From the NCBI GenBank assembly GCA_032716605.1, contig CM064509.1, positions 33,479,864-33,543,863 on the forward strand: a DNA stretch of 64,000 nucleotides, written 5' to 3'. The notes beneath the pieces were generated by a model. The model was not told the origin of the DNA. It was given only the letters and a program-made list of their open reading frames with translations, and searched no databases. Source of the stretch: Paralithodes platypus (taxonomy: Eukaryota > Arthropoda > Malacostraca > Decapoda > Lithodidae). The translations under genes were made by a program, and so were the position numbers. This document shows, piece after piece, positions 20,509-31,654 of the stretch (its first letter is position 1; the number at the start of each line of letters is the position of its first letter).

Positions 20509-20556
20509 GTCCTCTCCATTCCCAGGCGAAATTGCTACCACTGAGTCACACCTCCC
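20325..20556 (-). mobile_element. tRNA-derived SINE with amplified B-box segment
   Basis: The minus strand from 20556 reads GAGGTGTGACTCAGTGGTAG, with TGACTCAGTGG as an A-box-like element, then TTTCGCCTGGGAATGG like a glycine-tRNA anticodon arm, then GGGTTCAAACAC as B box. The acceptor stem does not close well, so it is a SINE or tRNA relic, not a working tRNA gene. Confidence 0.55.
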
Positions 20557-20650
20557 TCATGTGTGTCGTAATAATGTAATAAGCATGTGTTGGTAATACT
20601 CATAAAACACAAACATAACACAGACAGGAAGGCTAATTGGGTTCCTACCT

Positions 20651-21028
20651 TTAAGGGGGGTCACCGGCTTTTTTCACTTTCTCTCCTTTTCTCTCTTTCC
20701 CTGGCTTGTATCCATTCGGCCCCATTCAGCCAACTGTTTTAAGACGTTTATCCCCATCCAGGTGTCGATTTCTTTCTGGCGATAGCGAGCCAGCATTGTA
20801 TGGAAAAATCCGGCTTCGCCGGAGACATTTTTCTATCGAAAAATTTACAAATTTAGCTTGCTGTCAAAACAAAACACATGTATGCTGGCTCGCTACCACT
20901 CGCCAGGAAAATATTGACACCTGGATGGGGATAAACGTCTTAAAACAGTAGGCTGAATGGGGCCGAATGGTTACAACCCAGAGAGAGGGGAGAGAAAGAG
21001 AAAAACAAAGCGAGGTGGGCTCCCTTAA
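20651..21028 (-). mobile_element. TTAA-B MITE, full length
   Basis: TTAA at 20651-20654 and 21025-21028. Starts GGGGGGTCACCGGC and ends GGTGGGCTCCC. Both core copies are present in inverted orientation, the left one shortened (CTGGCGATAGCGAGCCAGCA). Confidence 0.9.
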
Positions 21029-21135
21029 TGCCTGGTAATTGCTAACCTGATTAAAAAAGAAAGGAAAAGAAAAAAACAAAACAACTTCTGACATAATTCC
21101 TCAGCCGTCGTGTGCTGTAGGTGTTTTTTTTTTTT

Positions 21136-21193
<58 letters not shown>
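21136..21193. repeat. (CA)n microsatellite
   Basis: About 29 CA units after a T(11) run. Confidence 0.95.
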
Positions 21194-21195
<2 letters not shown>

Positions 21196-21395
21196 AGAGT
21201 CTATTAGCCCCATTTAGGTACGATGCTTTCCTTCATTGGCAACCGGCTTAATTTAAACCGATTACTATAATAACACTCATGATAAATTCGAGGGTATACA
21301 GTACTTAGTAGAGTATATAATTATGGAGGTGTGAGGCGGGGGGGGGAGGGGGGAGTGATGTTGGTTCAAGGGGTCCCTCATGTTTATATAATTAT

Positions 21396-21450
21396 TTAAG
21401 GGAGCCCACCTCGTTTTTTTAATCTTTCTCTCCCTCTCTCTTTTCCCCTC
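21396..21450 (+). mobile_element. TTAA-B left-end fragment
   Basis: TTAAGGGAGCCCACCTCG and the following pyrimidine tract match TTAA-B, then the similarity stops. Confidence 0.6.
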
Positions 21451-21454
21451 AACT

Positions 21455-21720
21455 TTCCCTTCATAATTGATGAGGGGCACATGGCCTAGGGTGGGGCTTT
21501 GGTTTCCCAGGCGTTTCCGCACCCTCCTCAGCTCCCAGCCTTGGAGTGGCTTCCGTCACCCGGGCTTTATTAGTGGTAAGCAGGGAGGGTTTTGTGGGGG
21601 CGCTAGGTTATGGCATTGGCCTTGCTCGGGACCTTGGGGCTGCTCGGCCAGACAGCCTGGGGAACAGCAAACAACAACAACCCCTTGAAGATTATGCCGA
21701 TGTTTGGCAGTATATTCTGG
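21455..21720 (+). other. G+C-rich block with short open frame, unidentified
   Basis: A 73-codon frame at 21467-21688 and a composition well above its surroundings. The product has Trp, Arg, Gly and Pro (for example VGLWFPRRFRTLL) but no recognised domain. A GGTAAGC donor-like site occurs at about 21572. It may be a retroelement or SINE piece or part of an exon; not resolvable by eye. Confidence 0.2.
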
Positions 21721-21774
21721 CTTATCATTAGACTATTATATTTAGATTGGGAAAATTATATGGAAGTCGGAGGG

Positions 21775-21905
21775 TTAATTGAGAAATTCTTTACCCTTTT
21801 AAAAGCCACAGATCCTTCCTAAGCTGTGTCAACTCCTCTAATGATAGCCAGAATAAACTGGCAAAACACGTCATGATCAATAAAGGGGTTCAAATTCCAT
21901 TTAAT
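21775..21905 (-). mobile_element. TTAA-D MITE piece
   Basis: Contains CCACAGATCCTTCCTAAGC, TGATAGCCAGAATAAACTGG and AAAGGGGTT, in the order found reversed in the 41036 and 58285 pieces. Ends are incomplete. Confidence 0.5.
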
Positions 21906-21929
21906 CCTCATGTTGTAATGAGCGGACAT

Positions 21930-22110
21930 ACTGTATAGGCTTACTATAGAGTATTCAGTATAATTAGGCCAAACATCTCGACCACTAACCTCTATATCTA
22001 AAAAACTACTGGAGTAATCGAGCTAATATTTTTATCATATTGGAAGAGTCAGCTACGAAATAGGTGGGGCATTTTGCGGCCACATTCCTCTAGCCCATTT
22101 TGAGTTATAT
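21930..22110 (+). repeat. dispersed repeat F, copy 2
   Basis: Shares ACCACTAACCTCTAT, GTAATCGAGCTAAT and GAAGAGTCAGCTACG with 14090-14365. Confidence 0.5.
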
Positions 22111-22163
22111 ACAAGCATACACTGCCCAAAGCTCTACCACGGGACCATTATCGCCGTCGTGAA

Positions 22164-22191
22164 CAACAACAACAACAACAACAACAACAAT
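22164..22191. repeat. (AAC)n microsatellite
   Basis: About nine AAC units, followed by an ATT/ACT-rich patch. Confidence 0.9.
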
Positions 22192-22372
22192 ATTAATACA
22201 ATTATTATTATTACTACAACTACTGATAAGAATAAGAATTTTGATATACGTTTCCTTACTTTTCACCTTGTAATTTTCCAAAGAATATTTCATGTTAGGT
22301 CGTCTTGCATGATTGCTATGGTATTATCAAGCCTTGTTTACTCTCTACAGGGCAAGAGATAAGAGGCTAATA

Positions 22373-22751
22373 TTAAGGGAGCCCACCTCGCTTCTATTCT
22401 CTTTCTCTCCCTCTCTCTTTGGCTTGTATCCATTTGGCCCCATTCAGCCTACTGTTTTAAGACGTTTACCCCCATCCACGTGTCAATATTTTCCTGGTGA
22501 GCGGTAGCAAGCCACCATATATTTTTGTTTTGACAGCATGTTAAATTTGTAAATTTTTCAATAGAACAATTTCTCCGGCGAAGCCGGATTTCTCCATACA
22601 ATGCTGGCTCGCTATCGCTCGCCAGGAAGAAATCGACACCTGGATGGGGATAAACGTCTTAAAACAGTTGGCTGAATGAGGCCGAATGGATACAAGCCAG
22701 GGAAAGAGAGAAAAGGAGAGAAAGATAACAAAAGCCGGTAACCCCCCGTAA
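22373..22751 (+). mobile_element. TTAA-B MITE, full length
   Basis: TTAA at 22373-22376; the right end is CCCCCCGTAA, a mutated TTAA. Both arms and both cores are present, the left core diverged (CCTGGTGAGCGGTAGCAAGC). Confidence 0.88.
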
Positions 22752-22924
22752 GGATGAAACAATGCTAATGAAGGTACACGAAAGGAATATGAATTACGTA
22801 GAAGACAGTAATTGCAGACAACACCAATTTGCCATGCTGTTGAAAATTCAGAGCATTTAATTACTTATATACCATTTATTAAAATTCCTTACCTATATAC
22901 AGTGTAACTGCCTGTCTATTTATG

Positions 22925-23005
22925 TATCCATGTATCTACCTATCTATCTATCTTTAAATGAATATGTACAAAATAAATAAATAAATTAATATATATATAT
23001 ATACC

Positions 23006-23066
<61 letters not shown>

Positions 23067-23099
23067 ATATATACCGGTATATATATATATACTGTATAT

Positions 23100-23132
<33 letters not shown>

Positions 23133-23185
23133 CAGAATATATATATATATTATATATATAATTTATATATATATATATTATATAC
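22925..23185. repeat. (AT)n-rich tract with CCGGTA interruptions
   Basis: Long AT runs at 22990-23180 broken by TACCGGTA and TACTGTATA words; a short (TATC)n lies at its left. Confidence 0.9.
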
Positions 23186-23261
23186 ATTGTTATTGACATA
23201 AGGCTGAAAACACTTAACAACGCTTTTACCATTATACAGTATACTCTATGTACCGGTATGT

Positions 23262-24035
23262 GAAAGAGACAATAGACAAAGCTGCCTGTAACAAGTGTCT
23301 CCTCAAAAGTTGAATTAGTGACATATATAGCCAAATTCAAGGTACGTTATTGTCAACACTTCTGGGAAGCTGCTTTAGCAAGAGTTGTAATATGATTTTT
23401 CCAAGAAAGGTAAGGAGAATAAGAAACACCAAGAATACTGAAAGAAGATTAAGAGTTGATTTTTGTATTGACGAAGAATAAGGAAAAGTCAGGTGGAATT
23501 GGTGACAGGTAGATAGAAGGAGAAATTAGGTTTAGGAAGCATTGAAAGTAACAATATTTGTTCTGCCTCAATCATAGATAGTTGATCGATCAGAAAATAG
23601 GCGTTCTTTGGCTTTATCATGCGAGTTTTGAAGTGATTGCATGCTGGGTCGTTGTAGAAAACTAGTTGTATAGTGTAAGGCAGAGTCATCAGCATATGAT
23701 TACATAGAACTAGAGGTACAGTTGGGAAGATCATTAATGAATATTAAAAAAGATAACCGGAAACTGGACAGAATCCTGAGGAACAACGGAGTTAATAGGT
23801 TGAGGAAGTGAGCGATGGTCGTCCACAACCACAGCTGTGGAACGGCCAGAAAGGAAAATAGAGACAAAAGGAACAGATAGAGGAATAGAAACCGAAGGAG
23901 GGTAGTTTGGAAATTATAAATTTGTGTCGGACTCTATTGAAGGCTTTCGATATGTCTAACTCAATAGAGAAGGTCTTGCTGAAGTCCCGAAAGGAGGATG
24001 ACCAAGAGTTAGTAAGATTAAAAAGAAGATCACGT
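23262..24035 (-). pseudogene. Jockey-like LINE reverse transcriptase fragment
   Basis: Read on the minus strand from 24035 the frames give SWSSSFRDFSKTF, then ELDISKAFNRV (RT catalytic block with the first Asp), and, after frame breaks, YADDSALHY at 23685-23696. The 3' UTR with an ACGTACCTTGAATTTGGC-type end follows, to 23262. It is the same family as 2584-3549, where the YADD is damaged; here YADD is kept but the frame is shifted. The 5' end is replaced by a 30-bp tandem repeat. Confidence 0.75.
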
Positions 24036-24037
24036 CC

Positions 24038-24318
24038 AATTTGTACATATAACGTGTCGTGTCAGTGGATTTGTACATATAACGTGTCGTGTCGGTGGAT
24101 TTGTACATATAACGTGTCGTGTCGGTGGATTTGTACATATAACGTGTCGTGTCGTGTCGGTGGATTTGTACATATAACGTGTCGTGTCGGTGGATTTGTA
24201 CATATAACGTGTCGTGTCGGTGGATTTGTACATATAACGTGTCGTGTCGGTGGATTTGTACATATAACGTGTCGTGTCGGTGGATTTGTACATATAACGT
24301 GTCGTGTCGGTGGATTTC
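24038..24318. repeat. 30-bp minisatellite, about 9 units
   Basis: Unit GGATTTGTACATATAACGTG plus TCGTGTCGGT. One unit has an extra GTCGT. It abuts the LINE fragment. Open on all strands because 30 is divisible by 3. Confidence 0.95.
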
Positions 24319-25133
24319 GTCGGATTTCAATGAGATTTGCCACTTGTATAGAGGACTGTGAGAGCTTTAGATTGGTAGTTCACAATTTAAATCGGTTGAT
24401 TAGTTTTCAAGTTCCGTACAAATTAGGGTAAAATTAGTGCGAAAACTAAAAAATTGATCTAGTAATACAAAATGACATGTATCATAATTTTGTTTAGTAT
24501 TCCATCAACTCACAGGCGGTGTTTCTTGTATTTAATCAAGTACTTCAATATTATCATATCTAATTATGAAATAGGCATTTAGATAATTAGGTGATGTTTT
24601 TTTCCTATTCGACTTTGACGACAAGCTGTGCACGAAAAGGGAGGAGAAAAATAAATTGAACTCAGTTTATAGAGCTTTTCAAGCTCTTTCGATTGGGATA
24701 TGATTTATTCTCGTACGAAAAATAGTTTCGGAGCCTATCGATTTCTTAGGTCAATAACTTACATTTCCATATACAGCTCCCAAAGTTGGCTGATGAGGAG
24801 CGGAGAGTGACGCGTGACCGTTCTAATCATTACATCATGCGCTCAACTGGTGCTGGTGTTTACCCAAACCTCTCACTGTCTCAGTGGGGTTACTAAATAT
24901 TGCAATATAAGGAATTTCACAAATTATTTTTTTTCTATGCGTATTTTTTTACATATATCGAGTGGCGACTCGCTACCAGCAAAAGTTTTAGATAAAGTAA
25001 ATTTTGATATACTGGGATTTACTGTATAAGTGGATTTCAGCTAAAATTCTTCGGGGCCGTGAAGAGAGATGTTGAATGATGATTTTTCAATATATATCAG
25101 ATTTTTCATGGGTAACCATGTTTACCTAGACTT
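24319..25133. other. unassigned A+T-rich spacer
   Basis: Over 800 bp. Near its start it keeps weak likeness to repeat F. No open frame of note, RNA gene or promoter pattern recognised. Confidence 0.35.
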
Positions 25134-25167
25134 TTAGTGGACGTAAGAGGGAGGGGGGGGGGGGGGT

Positions 25168-25345
25168 GAAGAGGGAGGAACAACACTGAAATCATCCAAG
25201 ATGGAGTTTTTATCAAACATTTGAGTGTAGAGTTCAGCTTTGTCAGAGGATGATGTGGCAATAGTGCCATCAGAGTGGAAAAGGAGGAGGGAAAGACAAG
25301 GAAGTAAAATGGTTGGGGAGGTTTTTGGCTTGATGCCAGCAGTAT
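25168..25345 (-). pseudogene. Jockey-like LINE, linker between endonuclease and RT
   Basis: The minus-strand product contains HSDGTIATSSSDKAELYTQMF and ILDDFSVVPPS. It corresponds to the segment around 45640-45790 of the copy at 45262-46890 (ILDDSGTIPPS-like). A G(17) run lies just left of it (25151-25167). Confidence 0.65.
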
Positions 25346-25850
25346 GAGCCATTAACATCAACAGTATGAGCCATTATCACTAAAATCAGCACTATGAGCC
25401 ATCAATACCACCACCAACAGTATGAGCCATTAACACCACCATCAACAGTATGAAACATCAACACCACCATCAATGGTGTGAGCCATCAACATTAAAATCA
25501 GCACTATGAGCCATCAACACCACCACCAACAGTATGAGCCATCAACAACAGCATCAACAGTATGAAACATCAACACCACCATCAATAGTATGAGCCATCA
25601 ACACCACCACCAACAGTATGAGCCATCAACAACAGCATCAACAGTATGAAATATCAACACCACCACCAACAGTGTGAGCCATCAACACCACCATCAACAG
25701 TATGAAACATCAACACCACCATCAATAGTATGAGCCATCAACACCACCATAAACAATATGAGCAGCCATCAACACCAACATCAATAGTATTAGCCATCAA
25801 CAGTATGAGCCATCAACGCCACCACTACCTCTACTACAATCACCACTACT
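25346..25850. repeat. imperfect ATGAGCCATCAACACCACCA repeat
   Basis: About 18 irregular units of 24-30 bp around AGTATGAGCCATCAACACC, with variants AGTATGAAACATCAACACC. Units with GAAACATC alternate with GAGCCATC. Confidence 0.9.
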
Positions 25851-25899
25851 ACCACACTTCACCTGAGCTTAATTAAAACGTGTAGTGAACGTGTTTTGT

Positions 25900-26280
25900 T
25901 GAGCTTGATGAAGAACAGGGGGAAGAGAAGAAGAGAATGAGAGGGAGGAGAGGAAGGAGGAAAATGAAGGACAGGTGAAGAAAGAGGAGGAGGAAGAGGG
26001 GGGAAAGTGAAAACGCGAGGAGAGACAGGACGGAATGGAGAAACGAAATGAGACTGAAGATGGTGATGATGATGGAGATGATGATAAGGAGAATAACTAG
26101 GAAGAAGAAGAAGAGGGGGAACAAGAAGACGCAGAATAATAATATTAAACAAGAAGAAGAAGAAGGAGAGAACAAAAGAGGACTAGAAATGAATTTGATA
26201 TACATATGCAAACATAAAGAATATGACAATGATGATGTTGAAAAATATGATGATCGAGATGAGGAAGAAAAACATATGTA
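25900..26280. repeat. GA/GAA-rich low-complexity tract
   Basis: Purine-rich on plus with AGAAGAAGAAG and GATGATGATG patches. Lys/Glu-rich or Ser/Phe-rich frames here have no domain. Confidence 0.75.
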
Positions 26281-27042
26281 ATTAACAAAACCAAATGGAA
26301 GTAAAAACAATTAGAAATAAATAACATAAATGTTATGCGTGATAGCCACTCTCTCCGCAAGAACAACGATATTTAGTTCACCCTAGATACCATTATAGAG
26401 CATGGACTTGTGGAAAGTGCCAGTGAAATCACACCCATGGGAGTAGTTAAGTAGAGACCAGATCCGTTCATCCAGAGTTCTGAGCTACAATGACCTATTT
26501 GCTTACATCTGCTCCCATTCATTTAGGCCTCTGTTGACTCGATAGAAGCTTACCCTCTTACTCTTTTAGTCCTTTGTTTACAACCGACTATCTCAAACAC
26601 TGCTTTTTATATCATTGGTTATATTAAAATTACTTTTTTATAACTAGTTATAGTGCTTTATGTACTACTGGCAGACCCGTTGCTTTATTTGAGACTGGTA
26701 ACCATCAAACAACTTTGTTTACAACTGGTTGTAGCGCTCTGTGTTTCACTGCAGACTCCGATCCACCATTACCGAATTTCAGCAAGACTGAGCCTACAAC
26801 ATGAGAGCCTCAATTATATCTGGGCACCATGACTCCACCTGCTTCAGACATAGAGATGGTAACATCTGGCTACCTAACTACAGTATACAAATGTTGGAGC
26901 CACAATGGAGCCCTCCTCAAGACCTGGGTATCCGCAGTGGACTCTCTGCCCACTACTATAACATAATGTACGTGCCCACAATGAATATATGTGTCATTTT
27001 GAGATCCTTTATCAAATGAAATAGTCTTATTTGATTAGAAAG
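26281..27042. other. unassigned spacer
   Basis: About 760 bp. A repeated phrase TTTGTTTACAACTGGTTGTA / TTTGTTTACAACCGACTAT (near 26572 and 26718) shows an old local duplication. A short 72-codon frame at 26801-27019 has no recognised domain. Confidence 0.35.
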
Positions 27043-27051
27043 TATAAAAAG
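27043..27051 (+). promoter_or_regulatory. TATA-box-like site
   Basis: TATAAAAAG in ordinary-complexity sequence, with a G-run (GGGG) right after it, and no array context. It precedes the anonymous block at 27100-27960. Sequence match only. Confidence 0.3.
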
Positions 27052-27099
27052 GGGTTAACCAATAAATGGGATTATTTAACAAAAAATATTTAATGTTGA

Positions 27100-27960
27100 G
27101 AACAAATATGAAGATTGTTACGCCCACAATAAGAATTGCAGCTATACAGACCACCACCAGTACTACGCTACAAGGACCTGAAAAGCACAGAGCAAGAGAG
27201 TACCTCAGCGCCCTTTATTCGCGCCGATGCCACCGCACGGACATACTTTAAACACCAATGACGCCGGAAACTTCCTAGACAACAACAACACTAGATCGCA
27301 CCATTCTAGCCCGCACTGAGTGGAAACCAGAATACTCTTAACTAGGATAGACTATGTCACTCAACCTGGGAGAAGTAGTTCAGCTAGGTTCGATACTAGC
27401 ACCTCCAGATCTGAAGACTGGCACATTCCTAGGTACGAGACTAGGAAAACTAAGTTTGATACTAGTAAATCACGTCCTAAAACTGATATTACCAAGTGTG
27501 ATGTAAACCTGTTAAGTACAAAATTAGCTCTTCAGGTCTAAAGACCAAGACAGTGCTCTGGTCAACCTGCTAGGTTCGAGACTAGCAAATCAGGTCCTAA
27601 GACTCACTCATTGTGTACAACACCAATGTAAGTGCTACCTAAAATATAATGAGGCTCGATGCTCACACTCTAGGTCATCGACTGGAGGCGTGTAAGGAGA
27701 GACTCACCTCTACTCTTTCACTTGCATGTGGTTCGAAACCTTGCACACCTAGCAGCTCGAAATCTAGCATCTGGGATATGGAGAAGAGCGAATCCGCAAA
27801 TTGCTTCCCGAAGAAGTCCAGGCCTCACCTGACGCCCTTAATAGACGAGTGCCGTAACAAGAGCCCAGCACACCAAGTTCATGAAAGTTCACTAAGTCCC
27901 CCACCGACACCAGGGAAATCACTAAATTAAAAACTAGTAGTGCGTCTCTTAACTGTTAGT
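27100..27960 (+). other. anonymous block with diverged 80-bp repeats
   Basis: Composition is less A+T-rich than its surroundings. Related phrases CTAGGTTCGATACTAGC, CTAGGTACGAGACTAGG and CTAGGTTCGAGACTAGC recur near 27381, 27429 and 27568, followed by TCACGTCCTAA / TCAGGTCCTAA. A frame at 27649-27930 (93 codons) has Ser, Pro and Cys but no domain. A GTAAGT-like donor (ATGTAAGTGC) lies at about 27625. It could be part of an LTR-type element or a host transcript; I do not recognise it. Confidence 0.25.
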
Positions 27961-28792
27961 CCCTTCTTGATAAACAATGTACAACCCTCCAAGAAAACAA
28001 AACACTTATTCTATCCTTGTTATTTTCCCTACTTAAAACATCCTAAAACTTACGATCGAACACGCTTGCATCAACGTAATATGGGATATTAAATAGCATA
28101 AATTTAATTTCGAAGACACCTATATATACAACCGCTCGCGTACACTTTATTTTAGTGATTCCAATTAGTTAATCAATTTCATCTCGTATGTAAATTAAAT
28201 AACACTATAGTCGAATGGATAGAGAAAAGGTGACTTTATGACAATATGAAAGACTGACTTCGATAAACTCAATTCTTATAAGGTAATTACTGAAAACACA
28301 TAATTCACCATTTCCATAAACCAAACCTGTGTACTTCAACTTATATATAACAGAAGTTTGATTTAATCTAAGAACCCGCACCATTAAATACTTGCATAGT
28401 TATATAACGCACGTGTTTCCTTTGTATTTAGAGCACACGTTCAGAGCACTCGTGTATACTATCACCAACTCTGTAAAACTCTATTCTATTATTCTATTTG
28501 TAAATTGTGTACATTTTATACTTTGTGGTTTGTTCATATTAATGTGTGAACCTATATGAAACATTGTATAAATATAAGTGTTGTTCTGAAGCTATTGTAT
28601 AAGTTGCCTTTGTATTTGAATGTAGTTATATATAAAACACTTATACCTCTCTGTTAGTAGGACTCACCAATAACTAGATTTGCTCTAGCATACTAAAGAT
28701 AAATGTTAAAGAAAATTGTTAACTTTTAATATTGAAAAAAAATAAACAAAGACAAATGAAACGAGTGAAAGTCCAATCAAATGTTAAAGAAC
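27961..28792. other. unassigned A+T-rich spacer
   Basis: Over 800 bp with no frame, repeat or RNA recognised. Confidence 0.35.
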
Positions 28793-29170
28793 TTGAGTCT
28801 ATCTATCTATCTATTGCCTGACGCCTTACTCCCCTTAATGAGGGTGGCCATACACAGAAGGCCCCCAAGCGGACCTCTTCCCTGTAAGAGGGACATCCCG
28901 AGCCAGTTTACTGAAGGATTTACAGGATTGACCACTCAATTTAGGATCCGTCTGACTTGTTAGCACTATTTTTCTACAATGGTGTTCGGCTAGTCCATCC
29001 ACTAACCTGCCTTACAATTAGATAAGCAGTACGGATTTGTATCAGGTTTACTCCCCTAGACAGGTTGCCGACCAAGGCTGACGAGTCCCATCCACCCCCT
29101 GATTTTTATAAGGTTGTCTGCCCTAGATGGGTTGCCGGCCAAGGCTAACGAGTCCCATCCACCCACAAAT
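28793..29170 (-). mobile_element. RTE-like LINE 3' end
   Basis: Starts with (TCTA)4 and TTGCCTGACGCC, the complement of the 3' terminus at 16356-16379, then GAGGGTGGCCA. A duplicated phrase (GGTTGCCGACCAAGGCT near 29062 and GGTTGCCGGCCAAGGCT near 29130, each followed by AACGAGTCCCATCCACC or GACGAGTCCCATCCACC) lies in its UTR-like part. No RT coding remains. Confidence 0.65.
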
Positions 29171-29688
29171 AATATATAATTCAAAGGAAGATAATGAGAA
29201 TAGTTTTTGAAAAATTATAATTATAGATTATCTCTCCACCTACATAATAATTATACTCCTTATTAATAACACTAGTAATTATTTTGTGCCCAAAATATAT
29301 CCCATGCTATACCAAGTAGCTTTTAAGACGGACCTTCTACATTTGTTTAACTATATGGATAACACGAATTATTTTGTAAACGAAGCCGAGTCAGTATCTT
29401 TCGAAGACAATTTAAATTATCATATTCTTGTGGAGAGTACCGGTACGGTAATGTAGTGCATACATTTAAGACAAAATATAGCTATACGAGAAAGATGCTG
29501 GTTGGAATGACGCAGCAATTTTAGAGCAACCAAAACTATTTGAGAAAGGAGTAAAATTCATTTCCCCTCCAACTAATGGTTTCCAAGTTTGGCCCAGCAC
29601 TGTTTAGCGAGCTTCACTACGATATATACCACCACTATCATTATCCTTATACAGCCACAATTCTCTACACGCCATGATTATATATACA
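29171..29688. other. unassigned A+T-rich spacer
   Basis: Nothing recognised in about 520 bp. Confidence 0.3.
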
Positions 29689-29707
29689 CACACACACACA
29701 CACACAC
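29689..29707. repeat. (AC)n microsatellite
   Basis: About nine AC units. Confidence 0.85.
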
Positions 29708-29814
29708 TGTATATCCTGTACATATATATCGTATTGGAGGGTAGACGGTAAAATGAGGCCAAAGTTAATCAGAAAAGAAAGAGGATTCCAAGATAACTGG
29801 ATATGAGAGGTAAG

Positions 29815-29925
29815 ATGGAGAGGTGGGATGGGGGAGAGGCCACTATAAGACGTTGGAGGGGTGGGGTGCAGGCCCAGGAGTAGGAAAGAGGGGGGAGGGG
29901 GGGGGGGGGTGAAGGGTAGGAGTGT

Positions 29926-29981
<56 letters not shown>

Positions 29982-30420
29982 TGGAGGAGGAGGAAGGGTG
30001 GGTGGAAGTGGTGAAGAAGAGGAGTGTGGGGATGAGGGTGAAGGGGGTGGTGTGAGAAGGGTGAGGGGGGGGGGGAGAGGAAAAGGAGTTTGGTGAGGGG
30101 AGATGGGGGAATGGGACGGATGGAAATGGAGGATAAATTTGTAGTGAGGGTAGGTGGAGGGGGCTGGGGGGTGAAAATGGTGGAGGATAGAAGTGTAGTG
30201 AGGGTAGCGTGGAGTAGGTCTGGGATGGTGGGGGGGGGGGGAAGTGGTAAGGGATTTTTTTTTTATAAGGGTAGGGTGGAGTAGAGGTGAGGGGAGGGGA
30301 GGCGTGTGTGGAAGGGGTGGAGGACAGAAGTGTTATAAGGGTAGAGTGGAGTAGGGCTGGGAAGGGGTGGAGGACGGAAGTATCATAAGAGTAGAGTGCA
30401 GTAGTAGGACTGACGGGATG
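29815..30420. repeat. G-rich low-complexity tract with (GA)n core
   Basis: (GA)n at about 29931-29980 inside G/A/T-rich sequence with GGGTAGGGTGGAGTAG phrases repeated near 30195, 30270, 30340 and 30390, and several G(8) or longer runs. Confidence 0.8.
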
Positions 30421-30518
30421 AGAGACATAGAGTGAGAGCTGAGGGAGTTATAACAGACGGAGGTGTGACACTGAGGGAGGTGGAGGTGAGGGGCCCCAGA
30501 CAAACCGGAAGTACAGCC

Positions 30519-30895
30519 TTAAGGGGGGTGACCTGTTTTTTTTTATATCTGTCCTTTTCTCTCTTTCTCTGGCTTGTATCCATTCGGCCCCATTCAGCCA
30601 ACTATTTTAAGACGTTTATCCCCGTCTAGGTGTCGATTTCTTCCTGGCGAGCGATAGCGAGCCAGCATTAAATGAAGAAATCCGGCTTCGTCGGAGACAT
30701 TTTTCTATCGAAAAATGTACAAATTTAGCCTGCTGTCAAACAAAACTAAAAAATATGCTGGCTCGCTACCGCTCACCAGTAAAAAATTGACACCTGGATG
30801 GGGATAAACGTCTTAAAACAGTAGGCTGAATGGGGCCAAATGGATACAAGCCAGAGAAAGATAGAAAAGGACAGAACAAAAAAAGGTCATCCCCC
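30519..30895 (-). mobile_element. TTAA-B MITE, right end joined to TTAA-A
   Basis: TTAA at 30519-30522, both arms and both cores present. The right end runs GGTCATCCCCCG straight into a TTAA-A element with no TTAA between, so one terminus was lost or the two fused. Confidence 0.85.
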
Positions 30896-31270
30896 GGGGA
30901 GACTGACCGTTTGTTTGGTCTATTAATTAATTTATTCATATATTGTTTTAGTTTCATCCCTAGAGCTCCACCAAGCTTAGAAGAAAACAAATTAGATCCC
31001 CCCCCCCCATTCAAGATAAATTTGTACATTTTTCGGTAGAAAAGATTTCCCGGCTGAAGGCCGGTTCCTCTTAAAATTGCAGGTTCGCTATCGCTCGCCA
31101 GGATATAATCGACAACTTAATGGCACGAAAGGTCTTAAATTTGACAACGAAATGGGGCGAAACGTGTTAAAATCGCCAAACTAATGGGCCGAACGTCTTA
31201 TAATCTCAAAACTAGTGGGGCTAAACATTAGGGAGAAGGGGGTCCAGCAAAACGGTCTGCCTCCCCTTAA
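30896..31270 (-). mobile_element. TTAA-A MITE, nearly full length
   Basis: Begins GGGGAGACTGACC, the expected sequence just inside a TTAA end, and finishes CTCCCCTTAA (TTAA 31267-31270). Core GGTTCGCTATCGCTCGCCAGG is present. Confidence 0.82.
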
Positions 31271-31274
31271 CACG

Positions 31275-31600
31275 ATGTGGCCTCCTGTCTTGTGGGCTAT
31301 TATGATACTTTGTTTAAGAATTATTAGTGATTTTGCTTGTTTTTACCATTTTCGAGCAATGCATTCTTCCTTCAAAATACAATACCCCCTTCAAGTTAAA
31401 TGTGTACATTATTCGATAGAAAAATGTCCCTGCCGAAGGCCGGTTGCTTCCAAGTTACAGCCTCGCTAGCAGTTGCCCAGAAACAAATTGATACCTGAAT
31501 GAGGTGAAGAGTATTATTTTCGCCAAAGTAATGGGGAGATTTTTTTTTAGATCTCCAACAAATGGAGCGAAACAGGGGGGGGGGGTTAAAAACAAACAAA
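31275..31600 (-). mobile_element. TTAA-C MITE, copy 2
   Basis: Matches 18880-19215 (TTATGATACTTTGTTTAA, ATTTTGCTTGT, CCTTCAA) and retains the block ATTCGATAGAAAAATGTCCC and the CCGAAGGCCGG hairpin. The core is damaged (GCCTCGCTAGCAGTTGCCC). A G(10) run closes it. Confidence 0.6.
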
Positions 31601-31654
31601 CTTGAATCTGAGTGGGTTAAAGGGATGAAAGACATATAGGCTCCAGACAATCCA

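Noticed and set aside
24038..24318. Repeat protein of ICTYNVSCRW type
   Set aside because: A 30-bp array open in several frames on both strands; no start or flanking coding support.
26048..26310. Lys/Glu-rich frame that looks like a nuclear protein
   Set aside because: Low-complexity GA/GAA sequence; the opposite strand is equally open.
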